Shown here: one piece after another, positions 18,571-27,711 of the stretch
How positions within the stretch are numbered: the stretch's first letter is position 1
Layout: each line of letters opens with the position of its first letter
Assembly (NCBI GenBank): GCA_963816985.1
Contig: CAWFMF010000004.1
Location: forward strand, 744,001-808,000
Origin: JAIVJM01 sp963816985
Lineage (GTDB): Bacteria; Acidobacteriota; Blastocatellia; Pyrinomonadales; Pyrinomonadaceae
DNA length: 64,000 nt
Direction: 5' to 3'
Translations under genes and position numbers: made by a program
The notes under the pieces: generated by a model
Databases searched by the model: none
What the model was told of the DNA's origin: nothing
The model's input: the letters and a program-made list of their open reading frames with translations, nothing else

Positions 18571-19501
18571 CTATTTCACCGCCCGGATTTTTATCGAGTC
18601 GCCGAGACGCATCGTGCCGAGCGCGCCGTTCAAGGCCGCCTTCAACACCCGCGTCGCCGGGTTCTTCATCAAAGCCTCGTTGAGTTGATACGAAGTCGCG
18701 ACGCGCTCCGAGCTGGCCTCGCTCTGCGCCTTCAACTGCTCCTTGACCCCCGCGCCGTTCTGTTCGTCCGACGCCGCGCCGCGCCTGAACGCCTGCCGCA
18801 GCTCGTAAGGGTTGCAGCCGTGCGAGGTGATGTGCGCGCGAACTGAAACCGGCTTCCTTCAAAAGCCCGCGCACGCCGCCGAGCGTGAACAGTTGCAAGT
18901 GTTCGGGCGGGCTCACCGTGCTCCACTTGATTCCGAGCACGCGCGCCGAGAGCCCGCGCCCGTGCGGCGTCGTCGCCCAGAAGAGCCCGCCGGGCCGAAG
19001 GATGCGCGCAATCTCTCGGAGCATCGAGAGTGGGTCGGGGACGTGCTCGATAATCTCGCTCGCCGTCACCACGTCGAAGTGCCCTTCCGGATACTTCGCC
19101 TCCGCCAGCTCGCCGTGGAAGACTTCGAAGCCTTCGCCCCTCACGTGCTCGACCGCCGGGCGCGAGACTTCAGTCCCTTCCGCTTCCCACCCCGCGCGCC
19201 GCGCGGCTTCGAGCAGAGAGCCCGCGCCGCAGCCGACATCGAGCAGGCGGTTCGACTTCCGGTGCGGCGCAAAGCTCTCGAAAATCTCGTCCAGCCGCCG
19301 CGAGATGAAGGCCGGGATGGAGAGGTTCGCCTCGTGGTAATAGGCGTCGTAGTCGTACCCCTCGCCGCCGTCGCCTCCCGCCTCCTTGTGGCGCGCGTAG
19401 AGCGTCCCGCAGTCGCGGCACGCGCCGACGCGCAGGCCGTTCTTCTCGCCGCGCTCCACGCGCGACGCCGAGCCGCAGGCCGGGCAGCGGCGCGTCTGCA
19501 T
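18571..19501 (-). pseudogene. Class I methyltransferase with N-terminal zinc ribbon, frameshifted near 18850
   Basis: The start ATG at 19499-19501 has GGAGG five bases upstream. The first residues, RRCPACGS and CRDCGTLY, form a four-cysteine zinc ribbon. A SAM domain follows (LLDVGCGAGSLLEAARRAGW, ASEIIEHVPDP, RPGGLFWATTPH). After GLLKEAGF the open frame changes to Arg/Ala-rich shadow sequence. A different frame continues with natural protein sequence (SVRAHITSHGCNPYELRQAF and onward) to a TAG at 18571-18573, so one base has been gained or lost around 18840-18855. It may be a real mutation or an assembly error. Intact, it would be about 310 residues and probably methylate a sugar. Confidence 0.75.
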
Positions 19502-19536
19502 GGAATCCTCCGCCCTCTTCTGTGAACCGGCGGCGC

Positions 19537-21420
19537 TCAATCTATGAATCTCTTGAACCACAGTTCGAGCATGAGGAGCGTCCAGAGCTGGTGCGTGTAA
19601 TCCTTCGCGCCGCGTGTGTGCTCCTCGACCATGCGCGTGACGACTTCGGGGCGCGTGATGCCGCGCCGCGACGCCTTCTCCGACAGCAGGTGCTCGCGCA
19701 GGAACGGCTGCATCTCGCCCCGGAACCAGTGGCCGACGGGGACGCCGAAGCCCATCTTCTTTCGCGTCAGGTTGTCGGACGGGAGGAGCTTCTTGAGCGA
19801 ACGCTTTAAGAGGTACTTCGTCGTCAGGCCCCGCAGCTTCAGGTTCTCCGGCAAGGAGGCGGCGAACTCGATGACGTGATGGTCTAAGAAAGGCGAACGC
19901 GCTTCTAAGCTTACGGCCATGCTCGCGATGTCAACTTTGACGAGGAGGTCGTTCGGCAAGTAAGTCATCGTGTCCGTCAAAAGCGACGCGTCCACGACGC
20001 CCGCGCCGTTCGCGCGCGCGAACCACGGCGCGAGCCACTGCCGCACGTCCGCCCCTTCGGTCTCGTGCCGGAACTCGTCCGTGTAGAGGTCGGCTTTCGC
20101 GCCCACGTCGAAGACGCTCACCCAGCGCAAATATCTTTCGACCGGCGGGAGCGAGGCCGCTTGCAGAAACCGCTTGAGGTTGCGGACGCGCCCCCGCTTC
20201 AGCTCCGAAGAGGGCAGCAAGTCCACGGCCTGACGGATGACGCGCTCGCGCAAAACGTTCGGCAGCTTCCGGTATCGCTCCGACAGACGCATCGCCGCGT
20301 AACGCTCGTATCCGGCGAAGCTCTCGTCGCCGCCGTCGCCGTTCAAGGCGACCGTGACGTGTTTTCGCGTCTCGCGCGCGACGTAGTAGGTCGGGATGGC
20401 GGACGAATCGGCGTAGGGCTCGCCGTAGTGCTCGACGAGCGTCGGCAAGACTTCCAAAGCGTCGGGGCGGACGATGAATTCGTGGTGCTCCGCGCCGACG
20501 TGCTCGGCGACGCGACGCGCGTGATGCAGCTCGGAAAAATCCTGCTCCTCGAAGCCGATGGAGAAGGTCTTGACGGGAGTCGGGCTCACCTCGCTCATCA
20601 GGGCGACGACCGTGGAAGAGTCCACGCCGCCCGAAAGGAACGCGCCGAGCGGGACTTCCGACATCAGCCTGACGCGCACGGCGTCGCGCAGAATCTCAAG
20701 GACGCGCTCGCCCGCCTCCTCCTCCGAGATGTCTATCTTCTTCGAGAAGTCGGGCTGCCAGTAACGCTCGATTTTGATTTCGCCGTCGCGCGTGTAGCGC
20801 AGAGTGTGGCCGGGTTCGAGTTTCCTGATTTGCCGGTAGGCGGTCATGGGCGCGGGCACGCACATGAAGGAGAGGTAGTGGTGAATCGCTTCGCGGTCAA
20901 CGTCGCGGCCCACTTCCGGGTGGAGGAGGAGGGCTTGAAACTCCGAGCCGAAAATCAGCTTCCCTTCGGTCTGCGCGTAGAGCAGAGGCTTCTTGCCCAC
21001 GCGGTCGCGCGCGAGGAAAAGCTCACCTTTGCGCTCGTCCCAGATGGCGAAGGCGAACATCCCGCGCAGGTGCTTCGGCGCGTCCGTGCCGTACTGCTCG
21101 TAGGCGTGGACGACGGCTTCGGTGTCGCAGTCTGTGCGGAAGTGGTGTCCGAGTTTTTCGAGCCGCTCTTTGAGTTCGCGGAAGTTGTAGATTTCGCCGT
21201 TGAAGACGATCCACAACGTCCCGTCCTCGTTCGAGATGGGCTGCTGCCCGCCCGCCAAATCAATGATGGCGAGGCGGCGCATCGCCATCCCGGCGCGACC
21301 CTTGAGGTAAGTGCCTTCCTCGTCCGGCCCCCGGTGATGAATCGCCTCGTTCATCCGCCCTAAGAGCGCGGCGTCCACGGGGCGTTCGTCGCGGTGGACG
21401 ATGCCAACGATTCCACACAT
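19537..21420 (-). CDS. asnB: Asparagine synthase (glutamine-hydrolysing) family amidotransferase
   Basis: At 627 residues this is the full two-domain AsnB architecture. The glutaminase domain starts MCGIVGIVHRDERP with Cys2 as nucleophile, then RGPDEEGTYL, RRLAIIDLAGGQQPIS and FNGEIYNFREL. The synthetase domain from about 210 has the PP-loop GAFLSGGVDSSTVVALM and NGDGGDESFAGYERY. Homologues make asparagine, and those in exopolysaccharide loci are thought to amidate sugar carboxylates or related groups. The position between a methyltransferase and two polytopic membrane proteins favours the second role, which is inference. The ATG at 21418-21420 is fixed by the catalytic cysteine. Confidence 0.92.
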   Translation of the reverse strand: MCGIVGIVHRDERPVDAALLGRMNEAIHHRGPDEEGTYLKGRAGMAMRRLAIIDLAGGQQPISNEDGTLWIVFNGEIYNFRELKERLEKLGHHFRTDCDTEAVVHAYEQYGTDAPKHLRGMFAFAIWDERKGELFLARDRVGKKPLLYAQTEGKLIFGSEFQALLLHPEVGRDVDREAIHHYLSFMCVPAPMTAYRQIRKLEPGHTLRYTRDGEIKIERYWQPDFSKKIDISEEEAGERVLEILRDAVRVRLMSEVPLGAFLSGGVDSSTVVALMSEVSPTPVKTFSIGFEEQDFSELHHARRVAEHVGAEHHEFIVRPDALEVLPTLVEHYGEPYADSSAIPTYYVARETRKHVTVALNGDGGDESFAGYERYAAMRLSERYRKLPNVLRERVIRQAVDLLPSSELKRGRVRNLKRFLQAASLPPVERYLRWVSVFDVGAKADLYTDEFRHETEGADVRQWLAPWFARANGAGVVDASLLTDTMTYLPNDLLVKVDIASMAVSLEARSPFLDHHVIEFAASLPENLKLRGLTTKYLLKRSLKKLLPSDNLTRKKMGFGVPVGHWFRGEMQPFLREHLLSEKASRRGITRPEVVTRMVEEHTRGAKDYTHQLWTLLMLELWFKRFID

Positions 21421-21422
21421 CT

Positions 21423-22856
21423 CTAAAAATCAATCCTCTCGGAGAGGCCGCGCGCGATCTCTTCCATTTCCTTATCGCGCCCGCGCTTCCATTCTTCGTA
21501 GCGCCGCCGCGCGTCCTCGTTGTGCGTCTCGCCCGTCGCCGCCGCGCCGCGCGCGCGCGCCACGCTCTCCTGCCGCGTCTCCTGCCTCTCCTTGAGCAGC
21601 ACGGCCCCGACGGCGACGAAGATGAAGTAGAAGACGAGCACCTGCGCGCGCTGCCGGTAGGCCGTCCCGACGTTGCCCTGAAAAATCGAGTAGGCGAGGG
21701 TCAGCATCGTCGTGAAAAGAATGATCGGCAGAGCCTGCCTCAAACGGTACTTGAGCGTGAACCAGACGCCGAGCACCAGCATCGGGAAACTGCCCCACCA
21801 GACGAGCATTTCCGGCAACGTGATGGACTGCCGGAGGTTCGCCAACTGCCACGGGAACGGCGCGAAGAGCAAGTAGACGAGCCCGATGGGGATGGCCGTC
21901 AGGGCTCCGGCGGTGGTCGAAACGTCCACGTCCGCGGCGAAGCCGGAGTTCGCCGAGTTCGCGAGGTCGGAGCGCGCCACCTGCACCGCCTGAAGGTTGC
22001 CGAAGGCTTCGAACTGCCCGCCCGCCCCGCGCAGCACGCCGAGGTAGGTGAGCGCGAGCCCCACGCCGAGGACGATGAGCACCTGCCGGCCCAAACTCTG
22101 CGACGTGATGCGCCGCATCCCCACGAGGAACGCGCCGCCGATGGCCGCCGACAGCATGTAGAAGACGTAGAACCTCAAGCTCATGATGCTGAAGAGCGCC
22201 AGCACCAGCATCGAGAAATACTTCGCCGAGAACCTCTCGCCGAGCTTCAAGGTCGCGAGCATCGAGACGGCGAGGAGGAAGATGATCGGCCCGTCTTTTA
22301 AACCCTGCGACGACCACAGAACGAGGCTCGGAAAGAAGGCGACGAAGAAGGCCGTCACCCTCGCGACGCGCAGATTCTGGAAGATGTGACGGGCGCAGAG
22401 GAAGATGACGGGCGCGGTCGCGGCCCCGACGATGGCGTTGAAGAACTGCACGGCCAGCATGTTCCGCCCCGTCACGCCGTAGACCCCTGCGACGAGGTAG
22501 AGCATCCCCCACCCGCCGCCGGAGTTCGCCCACTCTTTCGCGACGCTCCCCTCGGCGGCGTCGCCGTGCCACGACGCGAGCAGCGAGTTGCCGTAGAGGT
22601 CGTAGGTGTTGGCGTCGCCGCCGAAGAAGTCCTGAAGCGCGAAGTTGTAGATGAGGACGCCGATGAATATCCGCACGAGCAGGCCGCTGACGAAGATTTG
22701 GAGCAGGAAGGTGCGCTGGTCTTCGACCCGCGCGATGGCCATGCCGAAGGGGATGGCGGCGGCGGCGCAGAGCACCACCGCCGCCGAGCCGTCGCGGACG
22801 GTGACGGCGACGGTCGCCCCCAATGCGAGCGCGAGTACGGCGAGTAGAGCGTTCAT
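21423..22856 (-). CDS. Polytopic membrane protein, GT-C-like (paralogue of next gene)
   Basis: This 477-residue protein has about ten hydrophobic segments. A first external loop carries FFGGDANTYDLYG, the kind of acidic motif found in GT-C glycosyltransferases that use polyprenyl-linked donors. VQFFNAIVGAATAPVIFLCA resembles the GT39/ArnT-type core. The charged C-terminal tail is about 60 residues long. It is closely related to the next gene upstream, almost identical around residues 155-235 and 330-430 but diverged elsewhere. It may transfer a lipid-linked sugar or act in polymerisation. The family assignment is uncertain. Confidence 0.6.
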   Translation of the reverse strand: MNALLAVLALALGATVAVTVRDGSAAVVLCAAAAIPFGMAIARVEDQRTFLLQIFVSGLLVRIFIGVLIYNFALQDFFGGDANTYDLYGNSLLASWHGDAAEGSVAKEWANSGGGWGMLYLVAGVYGVTGRNMLAVQFFNAIVGAATAPVIFLCARHIFQNLRVARVTAFFVAFFPSLVLWSSQGLKDGPIIFLLAVSMLATLKLGERFSAKYFSMLVLALFSIMSLRFYVFYMLSAAIGGAFLVGMRRITSQSLGRQVLIVLGVGLALTYLGVLRGAGGQFEAFGNLQAVQVARSDLANSANSGFAADVDVSTTAGALTAIPIGLVYLLFAPFPWQLANLRQSITLPEMLVWWGSFPMLVLGVWFTLKYRLRQALPIILFTTMLTLAYSIFQGNVGTAYRQRAQVLVFYFIFVAVGAVLLKERQETRQESVARARGAAATGETHNEDARRRYEEWKRGRDKEMEEIARGLSERIDF

Positions 22857-22973
22857 ATCCTGTTCCGGCGGTTTGAGCTTACGCCGTAGTATTCAGCAAA
22901 AGAGTCCGCGCCGCAACTGGCCGCGGACTTCAAGACCGACGCCCGCTGGGCGCTCAACCGCCCGCCCGGAGCT

Positions 22974-24395
22974 TCAAAACGTCGTGCGCCTCGCCGCCGG
23001 GGTCTGCGCCGCCACCGGCGGAATCTCCCGGCGCGGCGGCCTCGGCCTCCGGTTCGCCGCTGCCGCCTCCGCGTCGGCGGCCCTCTTCTGTTCGCGCAAC
23101 TGCCGCTGATTCTCGCGCCGCTCCTTCATCAGCACGATGCCGACGGCGACGAAGATGAAGTAGAAGATGAGAAGCTGCGCCCTCTGCCTGTAAGCCGTCC
23201 CGACGTTGCCCTGAAAGACGGAGTAGGCCACCGTCAGCATCGCCGTAAATATGAGAATCGGCAGAGCCTGCCTCAGACGGTACTTCACCGTGAACCACCC
23301 GCCGAGGACGAGCATCGGGAAACTGCCCCACCAGATGAGCATTTCCGGCAACGTGATGGACTGCCGGAGGTTCGCCAACTGCCACGGGAACGGCGCGAAG
23401 AGGAGATAAATGAGACCGAGGGGGATAGCGCTCAGAGCGCCCGTCGTGGTCGAAACGTCCACGTCCTGCGCGAAGCCCGAATTCGCCGAGGTCGCGAGGT
23501 CGGCGCGGCTCCGCTGCACGGCTTCGAGGTCGCCGTAGACCTCCACCTGCGCCCCGGCCCCGCGCAGCACGCCGAGGTAGGTGAGCGCAAGCCCCATCGC
23601 CGCGACGATGAGCACCTGCCGCGCGACGTTGCTCGTCGTCTGCGCCCGCATCCCGATGAGGAACGCGCCGACCACCGCCGCCATCGCCATGTAGAAGACG
23701 TAAAACCGCAGCGTGAACAGCCCGTAGAGCGCGAGCATCAGGATGGGCACGTACTTGAACGAGAACTTCTCGCCGAGCTTCAAGGTCGCGAGCATCGAGA
23801 CGGCTAAGAGGAAGATGATCGGCCCGTCTTTTAACCCCTGCGACGACCACAGAACGAGGCTCGGAAAGAAGGCGACGAGGAGCGTGGTCAGGCGCGCGAC
23901 GCGCAGATTCTGGAAGATGTGACGGGCGCAGAGGAAGATGACGGGCGCGGTCGCGGCGCCGACGACGGCGTTGAAGAACTGCACGGCCAGCATGTTCCGC
24001 CCCGTGATGCTGTAGATGGCGGCGACGACGTATGCCATCCCCCAGTTGCGGAGCATGAAGGGGCCGAGGAAATTCTCGTAGTCGGAGTAGCTCAGAGGGT
24101 AGCGCCAGTGGCCGAGCAGTGTGTCGCCAACCATGTCGTAGGTCAGCGCGTCGCCGCCGAAGAACTCCTGGAGGTGGAAGATGTGGATGACCGTGCCGAT
24201 GGCCATCCGCAAAAGCAGCGCGGCGGCGAAGACCTGCGCGAGGAAAGGCCCGTGGCTCTCGTGGCGGCTGACGACGTAAATGATGGGGGCGGCCAGTACG
24301 GCGCAGGCGACCACAGCCGCGGGGCCTTCGGCGGGAATGAGCAGGGAGACGCTCACGGCGAGCGCGAGCGCGAGGACGGCAAGCAGGGCGTTCAT
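22974..24395 (-). CDS. Polytopic membrane protein, GT-C-like (paralogue of previous gene)
   Basis: This 473-residue protein has the same topology as the downstream copy. It carries the loop motif FFGGDALTYDMVGDTLLG and shares GRNMLAVQFFNA, SLVLWSSQGLKDGP and PFPWQLANLRQSITLPEM. The first loop sequence and residues around 50-130 differ most, which suggests that the two copies act on different substrates while the membrane core is kept alike. The C-terminal 45 residues are rich in Ala, Arg and Pro. A 117-bp gap without a hairpin cassette separates the two copies. Both start MNALLAVLALAL. Function is inferred only as membrane-embedded glycan processing. Confidence 0.6.
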   Translation of the reverse strand: MNALLAVLALALAVSVSLLIPAEGPAAVVACAVLAAPIIYVVSRHESHGPFLAQVFAAALLLRMAIGTVIHIFHLQEFFGGDALTYDMVGDTLLGHWRYPLSYSDYENFLGPFMLRNWGMAYVVAAIYSITGRNMLAVQFFNAVVGAATAPVIFLCARHIFQNLRVARLTTLLVAFFPSLVLWSSQGLKDGPIIFLLAVSMLATLKLGEKFSFKYVPILMLALYGLFTLRFYVFYMAMAAVVGAFLIGMRAQTTSNVARQVLIVAAMGLALTYLGVLRGAGAQVEVYGDLEAVQRSRADLATSANSGFAQDVDVSTTTGALSAIPLGLIYLLFAPFPWQLANLRQSITLPEMLIWWGSFPMLVLGGWFTVKYRLRQALPILIFTAMLTVAYSVFQGNVGTAYRQRAQLLIFYFIFVAVGIVLMKERRENQRQLREQKRAADAEAAAANRRPRPPRREIPPVAAQTPAARRTTF

Positions 24396-24430
24396 ATCTC
24401 TATCTTGGGCCTTCGGGGGCGGCCCCGGTG

Positions 24431-25159
24431 TTACACGTCGTCGGGCAGGTCGGGCCGCGTCTTGTAATCAATCAGGAAGCGGTCTTCCTCGCTCAGTTGC
24501 TTGATTGGTTTGGCCGGGACGCCCGCGATTAGTTGGTTTTCGCCTTCCAGTCGCCCGGTGATGACGGAGCCGATGCCGACGATGCAGCGCGATGGTATCA
24601 CGCCGCCCGGCGCAACGCGAATCTCCGAGCCGACGTAGGTGCGCGACCCGATGGAGATGGGCCGCGTGCGCTGCCGGTTGTGCGTCCAGAGGCTCGAATT
24701 GCGCCCGCCGAGGATGGTTCGGTCGCCGATTTCCACGCGGTCGGTGAAGTCAATCTTGTGGCTCGCCGTAATCACGCTCCCGTCGCCGAGCGTGAAGCGC
24801 GGCTCCACGGGGTTGACGACCACCGGGTCTGGAATCGAGTTGATTTCGTTGAGCCGGATGATCTCCGCGTACCGACCGAGCCGCACCTCGTCGCCCCCGC
24901 GCAGGACGTTGAGGTGGCCGATGCGGGCGTGCTCGCCGACCACGAACTCCCCCACGCCGATGACGACGTTGAGGTGGCCGATGCTCACGTCGTCGCCGAT
25001 CTCGCACACGCCCGCGTCAATCAGGCTCCACCCCAGACGCACCCGCTTCCCGATCTTGTACCCGAAGCAGAGCCGGTAGCACGGGCGCTTGAGAAAACCG
25101 GGCAGCGGCGCGACGAGCGCGAGCATCAGGAGGCGGAATTTGCTGCTGCGACGGGCCAT
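24431..25159 (-). CDS. Hexapeptide-repeat (left-handed beta-helix) acyltransferase
   Basis: The 242-residue protein shows many isoleucine/valine-led hexapeptides (VCEIGDDVSIGHLNVVIGVG, EFVVGEHARIGHLNVLRGG, VGSEIRVAPGGVIPSRCIVG), which fold as a left-handed beta-helix. A further motif, ILGGRNSSLWTHNRQR, supplies a histidine in the usual catalytic position. Such LbH enzymes O- or N-acetylate sugars using acetyl-CoA. A hydrophobic N-terminus (RLLMLALVAPLPGFLK) may associate with the membrane. It sits between the membrane paralogues and an SDR epimerase gene. Acceptor sugar unknown. Confidence 0.82.
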   Translation of the reverse strand: MARRSSKFRLLMLALVAPLPGFLKRPCYRLCFGYKIGKRVRLGWSLIDAGVCEIGDDVSIGHLNVVIGVGEFVVGEHARIGHLNVLRGGDEVRLGRYAEIIRLNEINSIPDPVVVNPVEPRFTLGDGSVITASHKIDFTDRVEIGDRTILGGRNSSLWTHNRQRTRPISIGSRTYVGSEIRVAPGGVIPSRCIVGIGSVITGRLEGENQLIAGVPAKPIKQLSEEDRFLIDYKTRPDLPDDV

Positions 25160-25214
25160 GCGGGTGAGCTGCCGGGCACGCGCCCGGCAGGAGGCTTTCT
25201 TCTGCGCGCGCCTT

Positions 25215-26339
25215 TCAGCGCACGAGCTGGCGCGTTTCGAGTTCGGCGGTGGCGCGGGCGACCGAATCGTCGGCCTTCTGCTCGCGCACCCAGCCGAGGA
25301 GTTCGGGGATGCCCTCTTCGAGCGTGACGCGGGGCTCGTAGCCGAGCAGTTCGCGGGCGCGCGAGATGTCCGAGACGCAGTGGCGGATGTCGCCCTCGCG
25401 GTACTTGCCGACGATCTCCTGCGCGGGGTCTTTGCCTAAGCCTTCGGCGAGGAGGCGGCCCACTTCGCGAATCGAAGTCGGGCGGCCCGTCCCGATGTTG
25501 ACGGCGTGGTAGTCGGCGCGGTCGGTTTCGAGCGCGAGGAGGTTGGCGCGCACGATGTCGCTGACGTGGACGAAGTCGCGGGTCTGCCCGCCGTCCTCGA
25601 AGACGAGCGGCTGCTGGTCGTTTAAGAGGCGCGAAGAGAAGATGGCGCAGACGCCCGTGTAGGGGTTCGAGAGCGCCTGCCGCGTGCCGTAGACGTTGAA
25701 GTAGCGGAGCGCGACCGAAGGGATGCCGTAGGCGCGGCCCACGACGAGGCACAGTTGCTCCTGATCCTGCTTCGTGATGGCGTAAACCGAAGTCGGGAAG
25801 AGCGGCTTGTCCTCGGCGGTCGGCGCGGCGGCAAGCTCCGCGCCGCACTGCTCGCACTCGACCTCCCAGCGTCGCTCGACGAGCTGCGCCGTCGGTCGGA
25901 GTTGCGGGTAGACGAGCCCGTGCACGGGGCACGTGTAAGCGCCCTCGCCGTAGATGGACATTGAAGACGCGACAAGGAGTTTCCGAATCTGCCCGCGCCG
26001 CGCCGAGAGGCGTTCGAGGAGGATGGACGTGCCGAGGGTGTTGGCGCGCACGTAGCGTTCCATCTCGTACATGGACTGCCCGACGCCGACCTCGGCGGCC
26101 TCGTGGTAAACCACGTCCACGCCTTCGAGCGCGCGTTCGAGCGCGTCGGCGTCGCACACGTCGCCGTAGACGAACTCGGCTTCGGCGTGGAGGTGCGCGG
26201 GCCTTTCGCCCGACGCGTGCACCTGCGAGACGAGCGCGTCGAGGACGCGGACGCGGTGGCCGCGTTCGACGAGCGCGTCCACCAGATGCGAGCCGATGAA
26301 GCCCGCGCCGCCCGTCACCAGAACGTTCAATTTATCCAT
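25215..26339 (-). CDS. NAD-dependent epimerase/dehydratase with a zinc-ribbon-like insertion
   Basis: The 374-residue extended SDR begins LNVLVTGGAGFIGSHLVDAL and has VASSMSIYGEG, the active-site YAITK (YxxxK) and FEDGGQTRDFVHVSDIVRA. Between the serine and YxxxK regions (about residues 135-175) it carries an insertion with TCPVHG and later CEQCGAEL, giving CxxH and CxxC pairs that could bind zinc. The insertion is found in a subset of sugar epimerases from polysaccharide loci. The reaction, probably 4-epimerisation or dehydration of a nucleotide sugar, cannot be assigned. The ATG is at 26337-26339. Confidence 0.8.
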   Translation of the reverse strand: MDKLNVLVTGGAGFIGSHLVDALVERGHRVRVLDALVSQVHASGERPAHLHAEAEFVYGDVCDADALERALEGVDVVYHEAAEVGVGQSMYEMERYVRANTLGTSILLERLSARRGQIRKLLVASSMSIYGEGAYTCPVHGLVYPQLRPTAQLVERRWEVECEQCGAELAAAPTAEDKPLFPTSVYAITKQDQEQLCLVVGRAYGIPSVALRYFNVYGTRQALSNPYTGVCAIFSSRLLNDQQPLVFEDGGQTRDFVHVSDIVRANLLALETDRADYHAVNIGTGRPTSIREVGRLLAEGLGKDPAQEIVGKYREGDIRHCVSDISRARELLGYEPRVTLEEGIPELLGWVREQKADDSVARATAELETRQLVR

Positions 26340-26376
26340 AAGTGTTCCCCGTTGATGATTTCTAATGCGATGAAGA

Positions 26377-27501
26377 TTAACGGACTGAGACCGATTGACG
26401 GTTACTGACCGACGCCTGCTTCTTCGAGTCGCCGACGACCGACTCGATAATCTGGAAGACGCGCGGGGCCTGCACCTCCGCCGAGTAGCGCGCGTCCACG
26501 GTCGCGCGTCCGGCGCGTCCGAGCCTCTGGCGCAGCTCCGCCGAGCGAAGCAGTTGGGTCAGCTTCTCGACCCACTCGTCCTCGGTCGCGGCGATGAGTC
26601 CGTTCTCGCCGTCCTGAATGATTTCGGTGTTGACGCCGACGGGCGAGCAGACCGTCGGGACGGCGAGCGCCATGTACTGCAAAGCCTTCAAGCCGCACTT
26701 GCCCCGGCTCCACTGGTCGTCGGGCAGAGGCATCACTCCGATGTCGAATGTTCTTAACTCAGAGACTTCCGTTTCGGGCCGCCACGGGATGGCCTCGATG
26801 TTCACGTCTTCAATCTTGAAGCCGGGCGCGCCGATGACGCGGAGCAGGAAACGCTCCTGCCGTGCGAGGCGTTGGAGCGCGCCGCGCAGGGTCGCCAGGT
26901 GCTGCGCCGTGCTGTAACTCCCGCTCCAGCCGATGACGGGCATCTCGTTCTCCGTCGCCCTCGGCTCGATGGTGTACTTCTCGGTGTCAATCGTCGTCGG
27001 GATGATGGTCACGCGGTTGTTGACCTCGCGCGCGTAGTCTGCGAGGTACTCGTTCCCGGCCATGACGTGCGCGGCGAGGCGGCAGATGGAGCGCGTCTTG
27101 CCGGGGAATTTCAGGTAACTGAGGTAGCCGTTCGAGGGGCTCACGTAGGGGACGAAAACGGCGTCGTCGAAGTCGAAGATGAAGGGGACGCCGGTGCGCG
27201 CGATCCAACGCTCGAAGAGCGGGGGGCCGAGGAGCGCGGCTTCGCGCAGAACATAGACGGCGTCGTAGTCGCGCGCCGCGCGCACTTCCTTGAAGCGGCG
27301 CGAGACGGACTTCAGGACGAGCCGGAGTTTTTCCGCCATCTGCCCCTGCTTGTAGAGGACGGCGTTCAGCTCTTTGGTCTCGAAGGGCTTGTAAGTTATC
27401 TCGACGCCGCGCGCCCGGAGCAGCGGCTCCCACTGCTCGATGCGGAAACGCTGGCTGGGGTTCGTGTCGTAAACGCTGGGCACGATGGCGAGAAGGCGCA
27501 T
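26377..27501 (-). CDS. Family 4 glycosyltransferase
   Basis: Counted from the ATG at 27499-27501 (MRLLAIVPSVYDTNPSQRFR), the protein has 374 residues. The frame is open 15 codons further upstream, but those residues are not protein-like for the family. The GT-B fold is shown by FIFDFDDAVFVPYVSPSN, IPTTIDTEKY, PVIGWSGSYSTAQHLATLRG near 205 and the donor-domain segment CGLKALQYMALAVPTVCSPVG. The donor-proximal E of classic GT4 is replaced here by GLKALQYMAL, as in several capsule enzymes. It follows the large AGATGAACGC hairpin and so may be separated transcriptionally from the genes upstream. Confidence 0.85.
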   Translation of the reverse strand: MRLLAIVPSVYDTNPSQRFRIEQWEPLLRARGVEITYKPFETKELNAVLYKQGQMAEKLRLVLKSVSRRFKEVRAARDYDAVYVLREAALLGPPLFERWIARTGVPFIFDFDDAVFVPYVSPSNGYLSYLKFPGKTRSICRLAAHVMAGNEYLADYAREVNNRVTIIPTTIDTEKYTIEPRATENEMPVIGWSGSYSTAQHLATLRGALQRLARQERFLLRVIGAPGFKIEDVNIEAIPWRPETEVSELRTFDIGVMPLPDDQWSRGKCGLKALQYMALAVPTVCSPVGVNTEIIQDGENGLIAATEDEWVEKLTQLLRSAELRQRLGRAGRATVDARYSAEVQAPRVFQIIESVVGDSKKQASVSNRQSVSVR

Positions 27502-27621
27502 TGCTTGTCTCTCAGTCCTCTTTGTTCGGTAATCGTTTGTCGGCAAAAGACGCTTATTCTTACACAGAAGCCTCCGGCGAGGCTAACGGGGCGGCACGTC
27601 CGGCGGCAGGTCAATGAAGAG

Positions 27622-27711
27622 AATTGGCCGCAGATGAACGCAGATAAGCGCGGATTCAAAAAATCATTTTTATTTTAATCCGCGTCTATCTGCGTTCATC
27701 TGCGGCCAATT
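27622..27711. repeat. Hairpin cassette of CGCAGATGAACG units
   Basis: Arms of 35 bp at 27622-27656 and 27677-27711 match with two mismatches around a 20-base A/T-rich loop. The arm contains CGCAGATGAA, CGCAGATAAG and CGCGGATT, a ten-base near-repeat. The TGA of the upstream GT4 gene (27696-27698) and its last codons (ATT GGC CGC AGA) lie within the right arm. Closely similar strings occur in intergenic DNA of many unrelated environmental bacteria, from general knowledge. Confidence 0.9.
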
